This document shows, piece by piece, positions 56,828 through 64,000 of a stretch of DNA of 64,000 nucleotides (within the stretch, counting starts at the first letter, position 1; every line of letters begins with the position of its first letter). The stretch spans positions 1 to 64,000 of the forward strand of contig CAYUEL010000002.1 in the NCBI GenBank assembly GCA_964443025.1, read 5' to 3'. The translations under genes and the position numbers were made by a program. Under the pieces are notes generated by a model that made no database searches, was not told where the DNA came from, and saw nothing but the letters and a program-made list of their open reading frames with translations. Origin of the DNA: JAJFKJ01 sp964443025. Its GTDB lineage: Bacteria; Pseudomonadota; Gammaproteobacteria; JABCZS01.

Positions 56828-57712
56828 CTACTTTTTTTTAAGGGGTGCGTTTTGTTTGTGTTTTGGAACTTCTTTTAACTCATTAAGTAAATTTTCCAAC
56901 TGTTCTCGACGTTTTGAAGCAATACCTTTGAGAGTCCTGCAGTCGATACCCTCTGCAGTCCACAATTTCCAGTCAGTCCTGTCACTATATCGGCGACGAT
57001 ACCAGCGAAGCGGTCCAGCCCCTGTGGCCGCGTATGCCTCTAAGTCACCACCACGAACACATGCAAACCCAGACCAAGACTCATTCGAATCATCAGGATT
57101 TGAAAATTGACCCAATTCACCTCTATCTGACTTAAACCAGTTACCATTTCGAATTTGACGCGTACGTGGCAAAGTCTCTTCTACATAAGACCGATTGTAA
57201 CGACCCGCAATAATATCCGTTCGACAAAGTTCATTGACGAAATGAATGGGGAGCATTGCTTGTGCGCCACCCACTCGCTTAACCCAAAATTCGCCGAAAT
57301 CAATCGGTTGAGCAAAGTAACCCTTTTGTGCCTTATCCACATATTCTTCGACTGCTTCAATAAAATTATTAACCAGCGTATAAGCAGTTTGTCCATGCTC
57401 AGATACCCAGTTACCTGTTTTGTGTCCAGCTGCTTGCTCTGCTGCGGCTTCTTTGGGTATGTACTTCATGATCATTTTCCACATATGCCAATCTAACGCC
57501 CACATCGCGTATTGAAGCCCTGTGATTTGAGTAAATTTTCGTTTTGATAAATCGACTACTGTGCCAGAATATAATAATAATTCTGGTTTTTTTTGAATCA
57601 TTTTTTCAGCATACTCTTGCTCACCTGACACAATGAATTTCAAAAAAAGATCACCTTCATCTTTATCAACAGTAGAAGTAGAATTTAAAAGGCTCTCATA
57701 ACTACGTAACAT
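56828..57712 (-). CDS. Unknown protein of an ankyrin-like, effector-type family
   Basis: A 294-residue protein from the ATG at 57712, which has AGGAG five bases upstream. Its first part (EQEYAEKMIQKKPELLL, VVDLSKRKF, ITGLQYAMWALDWHMW) has the look of an ankyrin-like helical pair and matches a 'QYA.WALD.HMW' pattern I recall in several Legionella and Coxiella proteins, some of them secreted. The C-terminal end is basic (KHKQNAPLKKK). No catalytic motif is visible. It is in a small single-gene unit. Function is unknown. Confidence 0.6.
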   Translation of the reverse strand: MLRSYESLLNSTSTVDKDEGDLFLKFIVSGEQEYAEKMIQKKPELLLYSGTVVDLSKRKFTQITGLQYAMWALDWHMWKMIMKYIPKEAAAEQAAGHKTGNWVSEHGQTAYTLVNNFIEAVEEYVDKAQKGYFAQPIDFGEFWVKRVGGAQAMLPIHFVNELCRTDIIAGRYNRSYVEETLPRTRQIRNGNWFKSDRGELGQFSNPDDSNESWSGFACVRGGDLEAYAATGAGPLRWYRRRYSDRTDWKLWTAEGIDCRTLKGIASKRREQLENLLNELKEVPKHKQNAPLKKK

Positions 57713-58026
57713 AACTACTCCTAAAAAATAATTCAAACCCCCACGTATTCTCGTCTAAATCGATCGTTTTTGCAACGAATTTGAGCAACAAGCTCAAAAT
57801 GCTTTTTTGGACGATTAAAAAAATCTGTTATTGTTTTTTATAATTGGCTATATTTAATAAATATATTTGCACACCGCGGTATTTTTTGTTCCACTATCCA
57901 TACTAAATCACAATAATGGACGCGATCATGACTTATTGGGTTATCGCACAGAAGTGAGCCCCCCAATAAACTGGTACTAAAAACGGAGGGTTTACTAAAT
58001 GCTGTTAAAATAGAATGGGGGATATT
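57713..58026. other. Intergenic stretch with one small hairpin
   Basis: About 310 bases without a convincing gene, between divergent genes. It holds a perfect small hairpin TTTGAGC-AACAA-GCTCAAA (57780-57798) followed by a short T run (57802-57807), and a TATAAT at 57839-57844. The part around 57955-58000 (CCCCCCAATAAACTGG) resembles an insertion sequence end, but no transposase or matching second end is seen. Confidence 0.4.
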
Positions 58027-58455
58027 ATGCAAGGTTTTCTCAAACTTTTTTCCTGTAATCACAATCAAGATGTTGTGCAACACTGCTACTTTATTCAAGA
58101 AATAACACAAGTAGTAAGCACAGGCCATCAATTTTCTGATGATTTTTTAAATGGCTTAGGTGTAAGCCGAGAGGCTCGTTATCATGAAACCCTTGAATCG
58201 GCAAAAAAAGCTTTAAGAGAAATAATTAACCTGGGCGATAGCAGTCATATTATTATTGAACTAAATAATATGCCCAAGACTTCTTTTGAAAAAACCTCGT
58301 CTGCTTCACTCTCATTAAAACGAAACAACATCACTTTACTTACCACCCCTGCATATCTAAGTGCTATTTATTTTGTTCCTTATGATAAACCCGCCAGCGA
58401 CTTTATTCAGCAAGGAAAATCTGCGTCAAAAAATAAAAAGAATACTAATGGTTAA
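58027..58455 (+). CDS. Unknown small protein, 142 residues
   Basis: I do not recognise it. The ATG at 58027 has GGGGGA just upstream. The chain is soluble-looking with one helical segment (ESAKKALREIINLGD), a hydrophobic stretch (NNITLLTTPAYLSAIYFV) and a Lys/Asn-rich tail. It is the only forward gene in the 56-61 kb region. It could be an effector or a degenerate gene; coding status is likely but not sure. Confidence 0.45.
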   Translation: MQGFLKLFSCNHNQDVVQHCYFIQEITQVVSTGHQFSDDFLNGLGVSREARYHETLESAKKALREIINLGDSSHIIIELNNMPKTSFEKTSSASLSLKRNNITLLTTPAYLSAIYFVPYDKPASDFIQQGKSASKNKKNTNG

Positions 58456-58471
58456 AAAATATATTGAATTA

Positions 58472-58729
58472 TCAAATTAATTGATTAAGGCCTTTTCTTG
58501 TCTTTTGGTTTTTTAGAATCTTTTTCTCTGTTTCTTCCTCATCTACATTCAACAGCTGCCTTCGCAAGCATTGCAACTCAAAATACAGTTGTCGTATTTG
58601 ACGAAGACTCATATTAGGGTTTGTTTTGGCTTCGTGAAAAGCTTCTTCCAAATTTGGTAATAGTTTAAGACCTTCATCCTTGTTCATTGCGTTTAACATC
58701 CTTGTTTTACGGTAAGGATCTTGGATCAA
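58472..58729 (-). CDS. Unknown small helical protein
   Basis: Up to 85 residues, highly charged and helical (EEAFHEAKTNPNMSLRQIRQ, LRRQLLNVDEEETEKK). The start is uncertain: TTG at 58729 or ATG at 58699. There is no known motif. It lies just before the toxin-antitoxin pair on the same strand and may belong to the mobile element. Confidence 0.4.
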   Translation of the reverse strand: MIQDPYRKTRMLNAMNKDEGLKLLPNLEEAFHEAKTNPNMSLRQIRQLYFELQCLRRQLLNVDEEETEKKILKNQKTRKGLNQLI

Positions 58730-58826
58730 TTCTGTTGATCTGTCAAAACAGTTGTATTTATGTGCTCTATCAATATCAGATCATAATTATTTAAGGCGGG
58801 TATTAAACAATTTTTCGGTTCTAGCT

Positions 58827-59255
58827 TTAGTAAAATGATTCCAAAAAAATAGGCACCTTATCGGTAGTCCAAACAGGAACGCCTGTTCCAAAAAAGTCTT
58901 TGTCTTCTGTCCAAATCGAACAATTGAGCGCCATGGCAGTGGCTAGAACAGGCCAATCCGCTGCATCACGCGTGGTTATTCTCCTTTTGGCATCTTTTTC
59001 ATGGACGATATAAACATCGTCGCCCACAATATTTAACAAGCATTCGAGTTTAGATAACACCTCAAGAGCTGCGTGGGGAGACAATCCTCGTTTTTCAAAA
59101 AGAACGGGTAAATATTTTTGTGCATCTTTCATGCAAACATCCGGTGTGAAAAAGCCTACTTTGCGCTGGTAAGTAAGTAACAGCTCTTTTACTTGTTTTC
59201 CAAGCACAGCGCGAATAAGTATGTTGGCGTCCAAGACAATCCGATTATCTGTCAC
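58827..59255 (-). CDS. PIN-domain toxin
   Basis: A 142-residue PIN-domain ribonuclease. The acidic residues that bind metal are visible: VLDANIL at the start (Asp at about 9), RDAADWPVLATAMALN in the middle, and WTEDKDFFG (third and fourth acids) near the end. Such proteins cut RNA and are toxic unless bound by the antitoxin. The GTG start overlaps the antitoxin stop (GTGA), the usual antitoxin-first order. It probably stabilises the mobile element. GTG rather than ATG start may keep its level low. Confidence 0.85.
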   Translation of the reverse strand: MTDNRIVLDANILIRAVLGKQVKELLLTYQRKVGFFTPDVCMKDAQKYLPVLFEKRGLSPHAALEVLSKLECLLNIVGDDVYIVHEKDAKRRITTRDAADWPVLATAMALNCSIWTEDKDFFGTGVPVWTTDKVPIFLESFY

Positions 59256-59530
59256 TGTTGTTCCTTGTGCTTTTTGGTACCCTGCCGAAGCGCACGAAAG
59301 TCTGCAAGCAACTCCTCTTCTGTTAAACCATTAGAGATAAGCAGTTTATCCAGCTGCAAGGCAGCACGTTTTAATTCCTCTACATCTGTTTCGCTGGGTT
59401 GATGAGTAGGAATGTAATAGCCGAGAGTTTTACCATGGCAAGTAATGGCGATGGGCGATGGTGATTTTAAGTAACGCATGACATGAGCACGAAACTCACG
59501 CACGCCTATTTTAAACAGATCTAAGTTCAT
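59252..59530 (-). CDS. Phd/YefM-type antitoxin
   Basis: A 92-residue antitoxin. The N-terminal half is the DNA-binding Phd fold: IGVREFRAHVMRYLKSPSPIAITCHGKTLGYYIP. The C-terminal half (VEELKRAALQLDKLLISNG and after) is the helical toxin-binding tail. The ATG at 59530 is chosen because homology begins there; longer readings run through the operator and have no support. It should repress its own operon by binding the palindrome just upstream. Confidence 0.85.
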   Translation of the reverse strand: MNLDLFKIGVREFRAHVMRYLKSPSPIAITCHGKTLGYYIPTHQPSETDVEELKRAALQLDKLLISNGLTEEELLADFRALRQGTKKHKEQQ

Positions 59531-59549
59531 AACGCCGGCCCCTATTTTG

Positions 59550-59565
59550 TGTACACATGTGTACA
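59550..59565. promoter_or_regulatory. Perfect palindrome, probable antitoxin operator
   Basis: TGTACACATGTGTACA is a perfect 16-base palindrome and contains TGTACA twice, separated by CATG. TGTACA is the established core of YefM-family operators. It lies 20 bases upstream of the antitoxin start. Confidence 0.75.
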
Positions 59566-59649
59566 TAATAGCACAAGAACCCTTCATCAGCAATCGAGAG
59601 AAATTAATGCTTAAAAAATAAGGGGCTAGTCTTTTATTGGTTAATTTTC

Positions 59650-60015
59650 TCATGCGCATGCTCTATCCTGAGCGGGCAAACGGATAACCAGCGTAGGCCA
59701 AAAATCATTGTCGCGGTGAACCTCTAACATGCCGATCAATACCAGCGGCAACCCTTTAAACAGCACAGCAAAGGCTATTTGAAAGGCATTGTACGTACAT
59801 TTTTGTCGACTTAACAAATCAAGCTGTGATTCATAAGCCTTCAAAATATCAATAAGATAAGCATCCTTATTATTAACATTGTCATGCAATAATAGGTCGC
59901 ATATTGCTTCACTGATTTTAACATCTGCTTTGATGCGGGTCTTATCGAATGCCAACGCTGTATAATCCAATAGTTGGGCTGTGTCGATTTTTAAGTTTGA
60001 TGCTAAACGGCTCAT
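59650..60015 (-). CDS. Unknown protein, 121 residues
   Basis: I do not recognise it. AAGGA lies about ten bases before the ATG. The N-terminal half is helical and the second half includes LFKGLPLVLIGMLEV, hydrophobic but flanked by charged residues, so perhaps a buried strand-helix rather than a membrane span. It sits between ArdA (upstream) and the toxin-antitoxin pair on the same strand, so it belongs to the accessory set of the conjugative element. Confidence 0.6.
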   Translation of the reverse strand: MSRLASNLKIDTAQLLDYTALAFDKTRIKADVKISEAICDLLLHDNVNNKDAYLIDILKAYESQLDLLSRQKCTYNAFQIAFAVLFKGLPLVLIGMLEVHRDNDFWPTLVIRLPAQDRACA

Positions 60016-60036
60016 GATTTGTGTTCCTTATGTTGA

Positions 60037-60561
60037 TTAATCAAGACTAAAGACATGAACTTCATTGTCTACTCGAATGCTAAAATAACTTGTTGTAAAT
60101 AAATCTTGGCAAAAGGTTTTGTAGTCGAAATAACGTTTTACTCGATTAGGTGAATCGACATAGATGTCATCTACTACTTGCTTGGCGAATTTAAGTCTAT
60201 TTTCCCATGAGCCGTGATAATGCTCTCTTAGCAGTATCGCTGCATCATCAGGCGTGTAATCCCTCAGCAATGCTGCCGCCAATGCCCCATGCACCTCAAT
60301 GAACTTTGCATAGTCACAAATGGTTTCAAGGTCTAACTCATTTGAAAGCACTAGTTGATTTAAACAATCAAAATCAAAACAATTATCTATAAACCACCCT
60401 TGAGTTTGTGCTTCTGGGCTGGTAGCTAACATGTCATGGATTTGCTCAAGGGCGGTTTCTTTCTCCTGCGCCGCATTTACCCAACAGCCGTAAAGTGGAT
60501 TGCCATTGTTATGTGAAGCAGTACAAGCAACGTAAATATGTGGGCGAAGTGTTTGGGGCAT
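60037..60561 (-). CDS. ardA: Antirestriction protein ArdA
   Basis: A 174-residue acidic ArdA. The family pattern is clear: PHIYVACTASHNNGNPLYGCWVN-like start, then AQTQGWFIDNCFDF, an EVHGALAAALLRDYTPDDA segment, and REHYHGSW followed by YFDYKTF. ArdA proteins mimic DNA bent in type I restriction enzymes and protect incoming DNA during conjugation. Net acidic composition fits this. A hairpin separates it from the ArdB/KlcA gene upstream. Confidence 0.85.
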   Translation of the reverse strand: MPQTLRPHIYVACTASHNNGNPLYGCWVNAAQEKETALEQIHDMLATSPEAQTQGWFIDNCFDFDCLNQLVLSNELDLETICDYAKFIEVHGALAAALLRDYTPDDAAILLREHYHGSWENRLKFAKQVVDDIYVDSPNRVKRYFDYKTFCQDLFTTSYFSIRVDNEVHVFSLD

Positions 60562-60599
60562 GATGATGGTTCCTTTGTTTAAAAATAAGCGTATTCATT

Positions 60600-60622
60600 C
60601 AGGGGCTGATAAACAGCCCCTG
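60600..60622. terminator. Perfect hairpin between ardB/klcA and ardA
   Basis: CAGGGGCTG (60600-60608), loop ATAAA, CAGCCCCTG (60614-60622): a strong GC-rich stem. No T tract follows on either strand, so it may be an mRNA-stability or attenuating structure rather than a classic terminator. Confidence 0.45.
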
Positions 60623-60632
60623 CTTAAGTTCA

Positions 60633-61070
60633 TTAATCGATAGCACGATAGATTGCGCTGGCCTCTGGGTGAAATTCTGCATAATCTTTTAAGTCGTAAT
60701 AATATTCAATGACGGTAGATGCAGCTGTCGCTTCAGCCAAACGGCACAACGCAAAGAGCGTTGTAATGATGCCAAATGCGTCAGCGCTGACTATTCCTTC
60801 ATATCCATTCTCCCACCAGCAGATGTTAAATAAATCCTCGCGACCGGGTCTTAAATAAAAACTTCCATTAGAAAGCATCATAAAATCCCAATAACAAGGT
60901 TTTTTACTTTCCTCTTCTTTCTCGAGGAATTCATCTGCAATGTTAAATACCCAATTCTCAAATCGCGAAAAATCTTTAGGTAATTTACGCGGTAAGAAAT
61001 TAAGGCGTTTGTTTTCAGGTACAAGGGTTGCTGTTATACTCTGTGATGAGTGGATGATTGTGTTTTCCAT
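60633..61070 (-). CDS. Antirestriction protein of the ArdB/KlcA family
   Basis: A 145-residue protein with the ArdB/KlcA pattern: LNFLPRKLPKDF near the start, YWDFMMLSNGSFYLRP (usual form YWEFY.LSNGGFYMAP) and a C-terminal helical pair. These proteins protect DNA from type I restriction by a mechanism different from ArdA. AGGAG lies before the ATG. Its upstream region holds three copies of TTGATGTTTAT and is shared with a divergent gene. Confidence 0.85.
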   Translation of the reverse strand: MENTIIHSSQSITATLVPENKRLNFLPRKLPKDFSRFENWVFNIADEFLEKEEESKKPCYWDFMMLSNGSFYLRPGREDLFNICWWENGYEGIVSADAFGIITTLFALCRLAEATAASTVIEYYYDLKDYAEFHPEASAIYRAID

Positions 61071-61087
61071 CTGAAGCGCTCCTATGA

Positions 61088-61181
61088 TTGATGTTTATAT
61101 ACATCTATTGTAGCTTATTAACATCGGATGTCAAGCTTTTTTGCATAATTTGATGTTTATTGATATAGTTTTGATGTTTAT
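61088..61181. promoter_or_regulatory. Three direct repeats TTGATGTTTAT in a divergent promoter region
   Basis: Copies at 61088-61098, 61150-61160 and 61171-61181. The last two are 21 bases apart (two helical turns). They lie between the ArdB/KlcA start and the divergent DUF6471-like gene and look like operators of one regulator. Confidence 0.6.
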
Positions 61182-61201
61182 AAACAACAGACAGGTCAAC
61201 A

Positions 61202-61453
61202 ATGAAAGACAATAAAGCATTTTGGGGTAAAGTCGCTTCTAAAATTATTAAAACCGAGATGGCTAAACGCGATCTCAATTATCCCGAGCTAGTGACACGT
61301 TTACATGACCAAAAAGTAAGTGACATCAAAGTGGATGACTTGAGAGCGCGTTTATCCCGAGGTAACTTCAGCGCTATTTTATTTGTACAATGCTTAAAAG
61401 TAATGGGTGTCACCAACCTGCCTTTAGACCCAAGTCTGTTTGAAGATAATTAA
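61202..61453 (+). CDS. Small DUF6471-like protein, probable regulator
   Basis: An 83-residue protein matching the DUF6471 pattern I recall: a helix-turn-helix-like start (WGKVASKIIKTEMAKRDLNYPELVTRL) and LRARLSRGNFSAILFVQCLKVMG. The arrangement is like a small lambda-repressor-type DNA-binding domain. It is divergent from the ArdB/KlcA gene, and the triple repeat just upstream could be its binding site (inference). Confidence 0.65.
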   Translation: MKDNKAFWGKVASKIIKTEMAKRDLNYPELVTRLHDQKVSDIKVDDLRARLSRGNFSAILFVQCLKVMGVTNLPLDPSLFEDN

Positions 61454-61950
61454 TTTTAAATTGAACGTATTGACCATCAATATTAAGTATTTTTTAAAAT
61501 TAAAAAACTTTCATTATTAACCCAATCATTAAACCAAAACTATTTTGCGCTCACGCGCCTGTGGGTTCATAAATACACACACCTGTCGCAACGGTGTTGC
61601 TGATGATTTTTTTGTACAACCAATTGTTTTCTATTTAAAAATCCTCTATTAGCGCGCGTAACAGGATGATATCAATTTGATATCTTTTTTATATCTATTT
61701 GATATCAGGCAAATAAAAGTGATATCAATCAGCATTGATACAAGATATCAAATAGATATCTTTTTAAATAATAAATTTTAGGTTTCAAGAGGTTATACGG
61801 TTAGATCATTTTTTAAAATACGTGTCATGAAAATTTATTCTGATATCACCTGACACACCTTGGGCGTGGATTTTTTTCATAAAAATTTTAATGAGTGGCG
61901 CACTCATGCGCCAGTTTTTTATTTACCCTACCTTCATGAGAGGAAATATC
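61454..61950. other. Non-coding, dyad-rich region, candidate oriT or control region
   Basis: About 500 bases without a gene, just before the conjugation genes. It contains GATATCAA-T-TTGATATC (61668-61684), a perfect 16-base inverted repeat ATATCTATTTGATATC (61691-61706) with GATATCAAATAGATAT (61744-61759), and TATCAAT-CAGC-ATTGATA between them. Dense GATATC dyads beside a small DNA-binding protein and TraD are what an origin of transfer or its control site would look like; no nick motif was recognised. Confidence 0.5.
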
Positions 61951-62340
61951 ATGAAACGTGAACCCATTTTATTAAGACTTAGCCTATCTGAATATGAAAA
62001 AATTAAAAGCTACGGGAAAAAACACCGCCTGACAGTCACTCAAGTCATTCGCGATTTAATTAACGGGAGTCGTTGTTTTTGCCATCAACCTCATGCGTCT
62101 TCCTTATTCATGGGAAACACAGCACATCCTTTCGACGGTTGGGCCGATTTCTTATCCGATTATCAAAAAAACTCCACGCAGTGCCTTAAGTTCACTTTTG
62201 AAACATTAACTTTACTGCGTCTGATGCTGGAAACGACGCACCCCAATTACATTGAAAAAGCAAAGCATATTCGCACACGTCGATTTGATTTGCGTGCGGA
62301 CGAAAATGATATTCGACAAGATAATACGGAGGAAAACTGA
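61951..62340 (+). CDS. Small DNA-binding protein of the conjugation region, ribbon-helix-helix-like
   Basis: A 129-residue protein; the ATG at 61951 with AGAGG upstream is chosen over an earlier in-frame start at 61891. The N-terminal 40 residues (REPILLRLSLSEYEKIKSYG, then LTVTQVIRDLINGS) fit a ribbon-helix-helix: a basic strand followed by two helices. This fold is typical of relaxosome helpers (TraY, MobC). The remainder is unknown. Its stop overlaps the TraD start (TGATG), so both are translated together. Confidence 0.65.
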   Translation: MKREPILLRLSLSEYEKIKSYGKKHRLTVTQVIRDLINGSRCFCHQPHASSLFMGNTAHPFDGWADFLSDYQKNSTQCLKFTFETLTLLRLMLETTHPNYIEKAKHIRTRRFDLRADENDIRQDNTEEN

Positions 62341-64000
62341 TGCGTTATTTTATTCGCGGCGGTGAAATTATCATTCATCAAATCCTCATGTGGGCGCAGG
62401 TGGTTATAAAGCTCACGATCGCTCTTTTATTAGTTTATGCCCTCGTGCTAGCGGGCATGTTTTTATTTAAGACCCAGGGCTTTGAACGTCATCTTGTCTG
62501 GCAGTATTGGTTAGCCCAATCTTTTTTACCTGCGGATGCAATGCTTGTCGTTGAGTGGGCTAATGGGGATACCTATTCAGTCCGTGCGGATACTTTCTTG
62601 GCCAGCATTGACGTCAATCACACCGTCATGCGTGTTTGGCATACGTTTGCGATTTTAGCGCGTAAATTGGCCTGGTGGTTCACGGGGCTATATGTTGTTT
62701 GCATTGGATTGCTTGCATTCAAAGGCTTTCTGCAATCACGTTCTCAATTCATTCGAGGGTCGCGATTGATATCGGCTGCAATCTTAAAATGGCATTTAAA
62801 ATCGCGCTTTCAAGCTTCTCCCATTACTTTGGGTGGCGTACCATTGGTTCAAGCCATTAGACGTCACCATGTTTTGCTCATTGGAGCAACGGGGAGCGGT
62901 AAAACACAAGGTATTTTAGAGCTGCTGGAAGGATTTCGCAAAGAAAACTACAAAGTCATCGTGCTGGACCCAGAATGTACCGCTGTTAAATATTTTTACC
63001 GCGATACCCATGACATCATTATTAACCCTATGGATATGCGCGCCAATTATTGGGACTTTTGGAAAGATGCGCGCAATGAATCGCAACTTGAATACATCGC
63101 AGCCGCGCTGGTACCTGAGCCTAAAAGCGGTGCTGACCCTTTCTGGAATCATGCGGCGCGCGTTTTATTTTTAGAAACAGCAAAAGTGGTCCTTAAAGAG
63201 CGCGCTGAACATACGCGTGACGAAGCAAGCAAACCAGGCATTCAACGTTTGTTATCGCTACTCACCACGGCCGATTTAAAAATCTTAGAAAATGCCTTAA
63301 AAGGAACGATTGCAGAATCACTGGTCAGCCGTGATGCCGAAAAATTGGCTTTAAGTGTTAAATCAACCCTTTCTGCTTATTTACGATGCCTTGAATTAAT
63401 CAAGGATACTCATCCTGATTTCTCTATCCGTGATTGGGTGCATGATTCCAATGATTCGTGGCTATTCATTACTTCGCGCGAAGATATGCACGAAACCTTT
63501 AAGCCTTTGTTATCGGTCATATTGGATGTCGTTGCCAATGAATTACTGACGTTAGATGAAAACCCGCAGCGTAAAATTGCTTTGGTCATTGATGAGGAAG
63601 CCAGCCTTAACCCATCACGCTCTTTACAAGAAATACGAGCCAGAGGCAGTAAACGCGGCGTACAAGTTGTCTCCGGCTATCAAACCCCCGCTCAAGCCGT
63701 AGCATTATCCGGCGCAGCGAGTGCTCAAGCTTTATTCTCGATGTATGGGACACGCGTGTATTTTACTTGCAATGATGCGGAGAGTGCAAAACAAGCCTCG
63801 CATGACTTAGGGCAACAAGAAATTTTAGAAGTCCACGAAAGTGTATCGCTGGGTGCTAATCCTATTCGTGACGGTATCAGCATGACGCGTCAACGTCGAA
63901 TAATTGACTTGGTCATGAGCGATGAAATCATGAACCTGCCACCCCGTAAAGCATACATGCGATTCTCTGGTAATTACCCTATCGCTCAAATTGAAGTCCC
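62340..64000 (+). CDS. traD: TraD-type conjugative coupling ATPase (3' end outside window)
   Basis: 553 residues are visible and the frame is open at the window end. Two N-terminal membrane segments (about 16-40 and 112-130) are followed by the motor domain with Walker A GATGSGKT (near residue 181), LDPECTAVKYF, and Walker B ALVIDEEASL. TraD/VirD4 proteins bring the relaxase-DNA complex to the type IV secretion channel. The ATG overlaps the previous stop. It marks this end of the window as part of an integrative conjugative element or plasmid. Confidence 0.92.
   Translation, partial: MRYFIRGGEIIIHQILMWAQVVIKLTIALLLVYALVLAGMFLFKTQGFERHLVWQYWLAQSFLPADAMLVVEWANGDTYSVRADTFLASIDVNHTVMRVWHTFAILARKLAWWFTGLYVVCIGLLAFKGFLQSRSQFIRGSRLISAAILKWHLKSRFQASPITLGGVPLVQAIRRHHVLLIGATGSGKTQGILELLEGFRKENYKVIVLDPECTAVKYFYRDTHDIIINPMDMRANYWDFWKDARNESQLEYIAAALVPEPKSGADPFWNHAARVLFLETAKVVLKERAEHTRDEASKPGIQRLLSLLTTADLKILENALKGTIAESLVSRDAEKLALSVKSTLSAYLRCLELIKDTHPDFSIRDWVHDSNDSWLFITSREDMHETFKPLLSVILDVVANELLTLDENPQRKIALVIDEEASLNPSRSLQEIRARGSKRGVQVVSGYQTPAQAVALSGAASAQALFSMYGTRVYFTCNDAESAKQASHDLGQQEILEVHESVSLGANPIRDGISMTRQRRIIDLVMSDEIMNLPPRKAYMRFSGNYPIAQIEV

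Noticed and set aside
57940..58010. CCCCCCAATAAACTGG stretch resembling an insertion sequence end
   Set aside because: No second end, target duplication or transposase is visible, so it is only mentioned in the intergenic entry.
57838..58131. 97-residue minus-strand reading frame
   Set aside because: It overlaps the better supported plus-strand gene at 58027, lacks a ribosome site and resembles no protein.
1..64000. CRISPR arrays, tRNA or rRNA genes
   Set aside because: No regularly spaced repeats, cloverleaf-like segments or rRNA sequences were noticed on either strand.

Overview
The window is AT-rich gammaproteobacterial DNA. It looks like a Legionellales-type host (Legionella, Aquicella, Berkiella or Coxiellaceae relatives): the TraD-led conjugation block, the S24-like regulator tail, the U-box protein and an ankyrin-like 'WALDWHMW' protein are all types I associate with that order. 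This is recognition from memory, not a database result. I found no rRNA, tRNA, CRISPR array, integrase or intact insertion sequence.

Layout. (1) 1-5.45 kb: the end of a regulator gene, a response regulator, a 502-residue unknown protein, a PAS histidine kinase and an unknown protein. (2) 5.5-43.6 kb: a long minus-strand operon read from right to left: methionine aminopeptidase (map), two giant trans-acyltransferase polyketide synthases (4110 and 4941 residues), a free-standing MupA-type flavin monooxygenase, a terminal synthase (KS0-FMO-ACP-TE), a trans-acting AT-ER protein and an ABC exporter. (3) 43.7-45.8 kb: a divergent plus-strand operon of U-box protein, phosphopantetheinyl transferase and an AT-like probable acyl hydrolase. 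(4) 45.8-52.5 kb: a minus-strand operon of two P450s and a complete beta-branching cassette (HMG synthase-like, donor ACP, decarboxylating KS, ECH1, ECH2). (5) 52.6-58.7 kb: a very large nucleotidyltransferase fusion, a second map, an effector-like protein and small unknown genes. (6) 58.8-64 kb: the flank of a conjugative element: Phd/PIN toxin-antitoxin pair, ArdA, ArdB/KlcA, a DUF6471-like protein, a 500-base dyad-rich gap that may hold oriT, a small DNA-binding protein and the start of TraD.

How it works together. The two big synthases carry nine ketosynthases and the terminal synthase one more. Chain start is predicted at a KS whose active Cys is Ser, followed by an ACP. Malonyl units come from the AT of the AT-ER protein, because no AT lies inside the synthases. 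A beta-branch is predicted at the KR-less module KS3-ACP3. The chain ends at a condensation-incompetent KS fused to an FMO, suggesting oxygen insertion or another oxidation before thioesterase release. The two P450s and the luciferase-like monooxygenase would decorate it, the PPTase activates the carrier proteins and the ABC protein may export the product. The product is not known to me.

The most interesting points are: a methionine aminopeptidase as first gene of the synthase operon (possible self-resistance, hence a target clue); a U-box protein translationally coupled to the PPTase; a 1642-base apparently identical repeat inside the largest synthase; and the position of the whole cluster beside a conjugative element.
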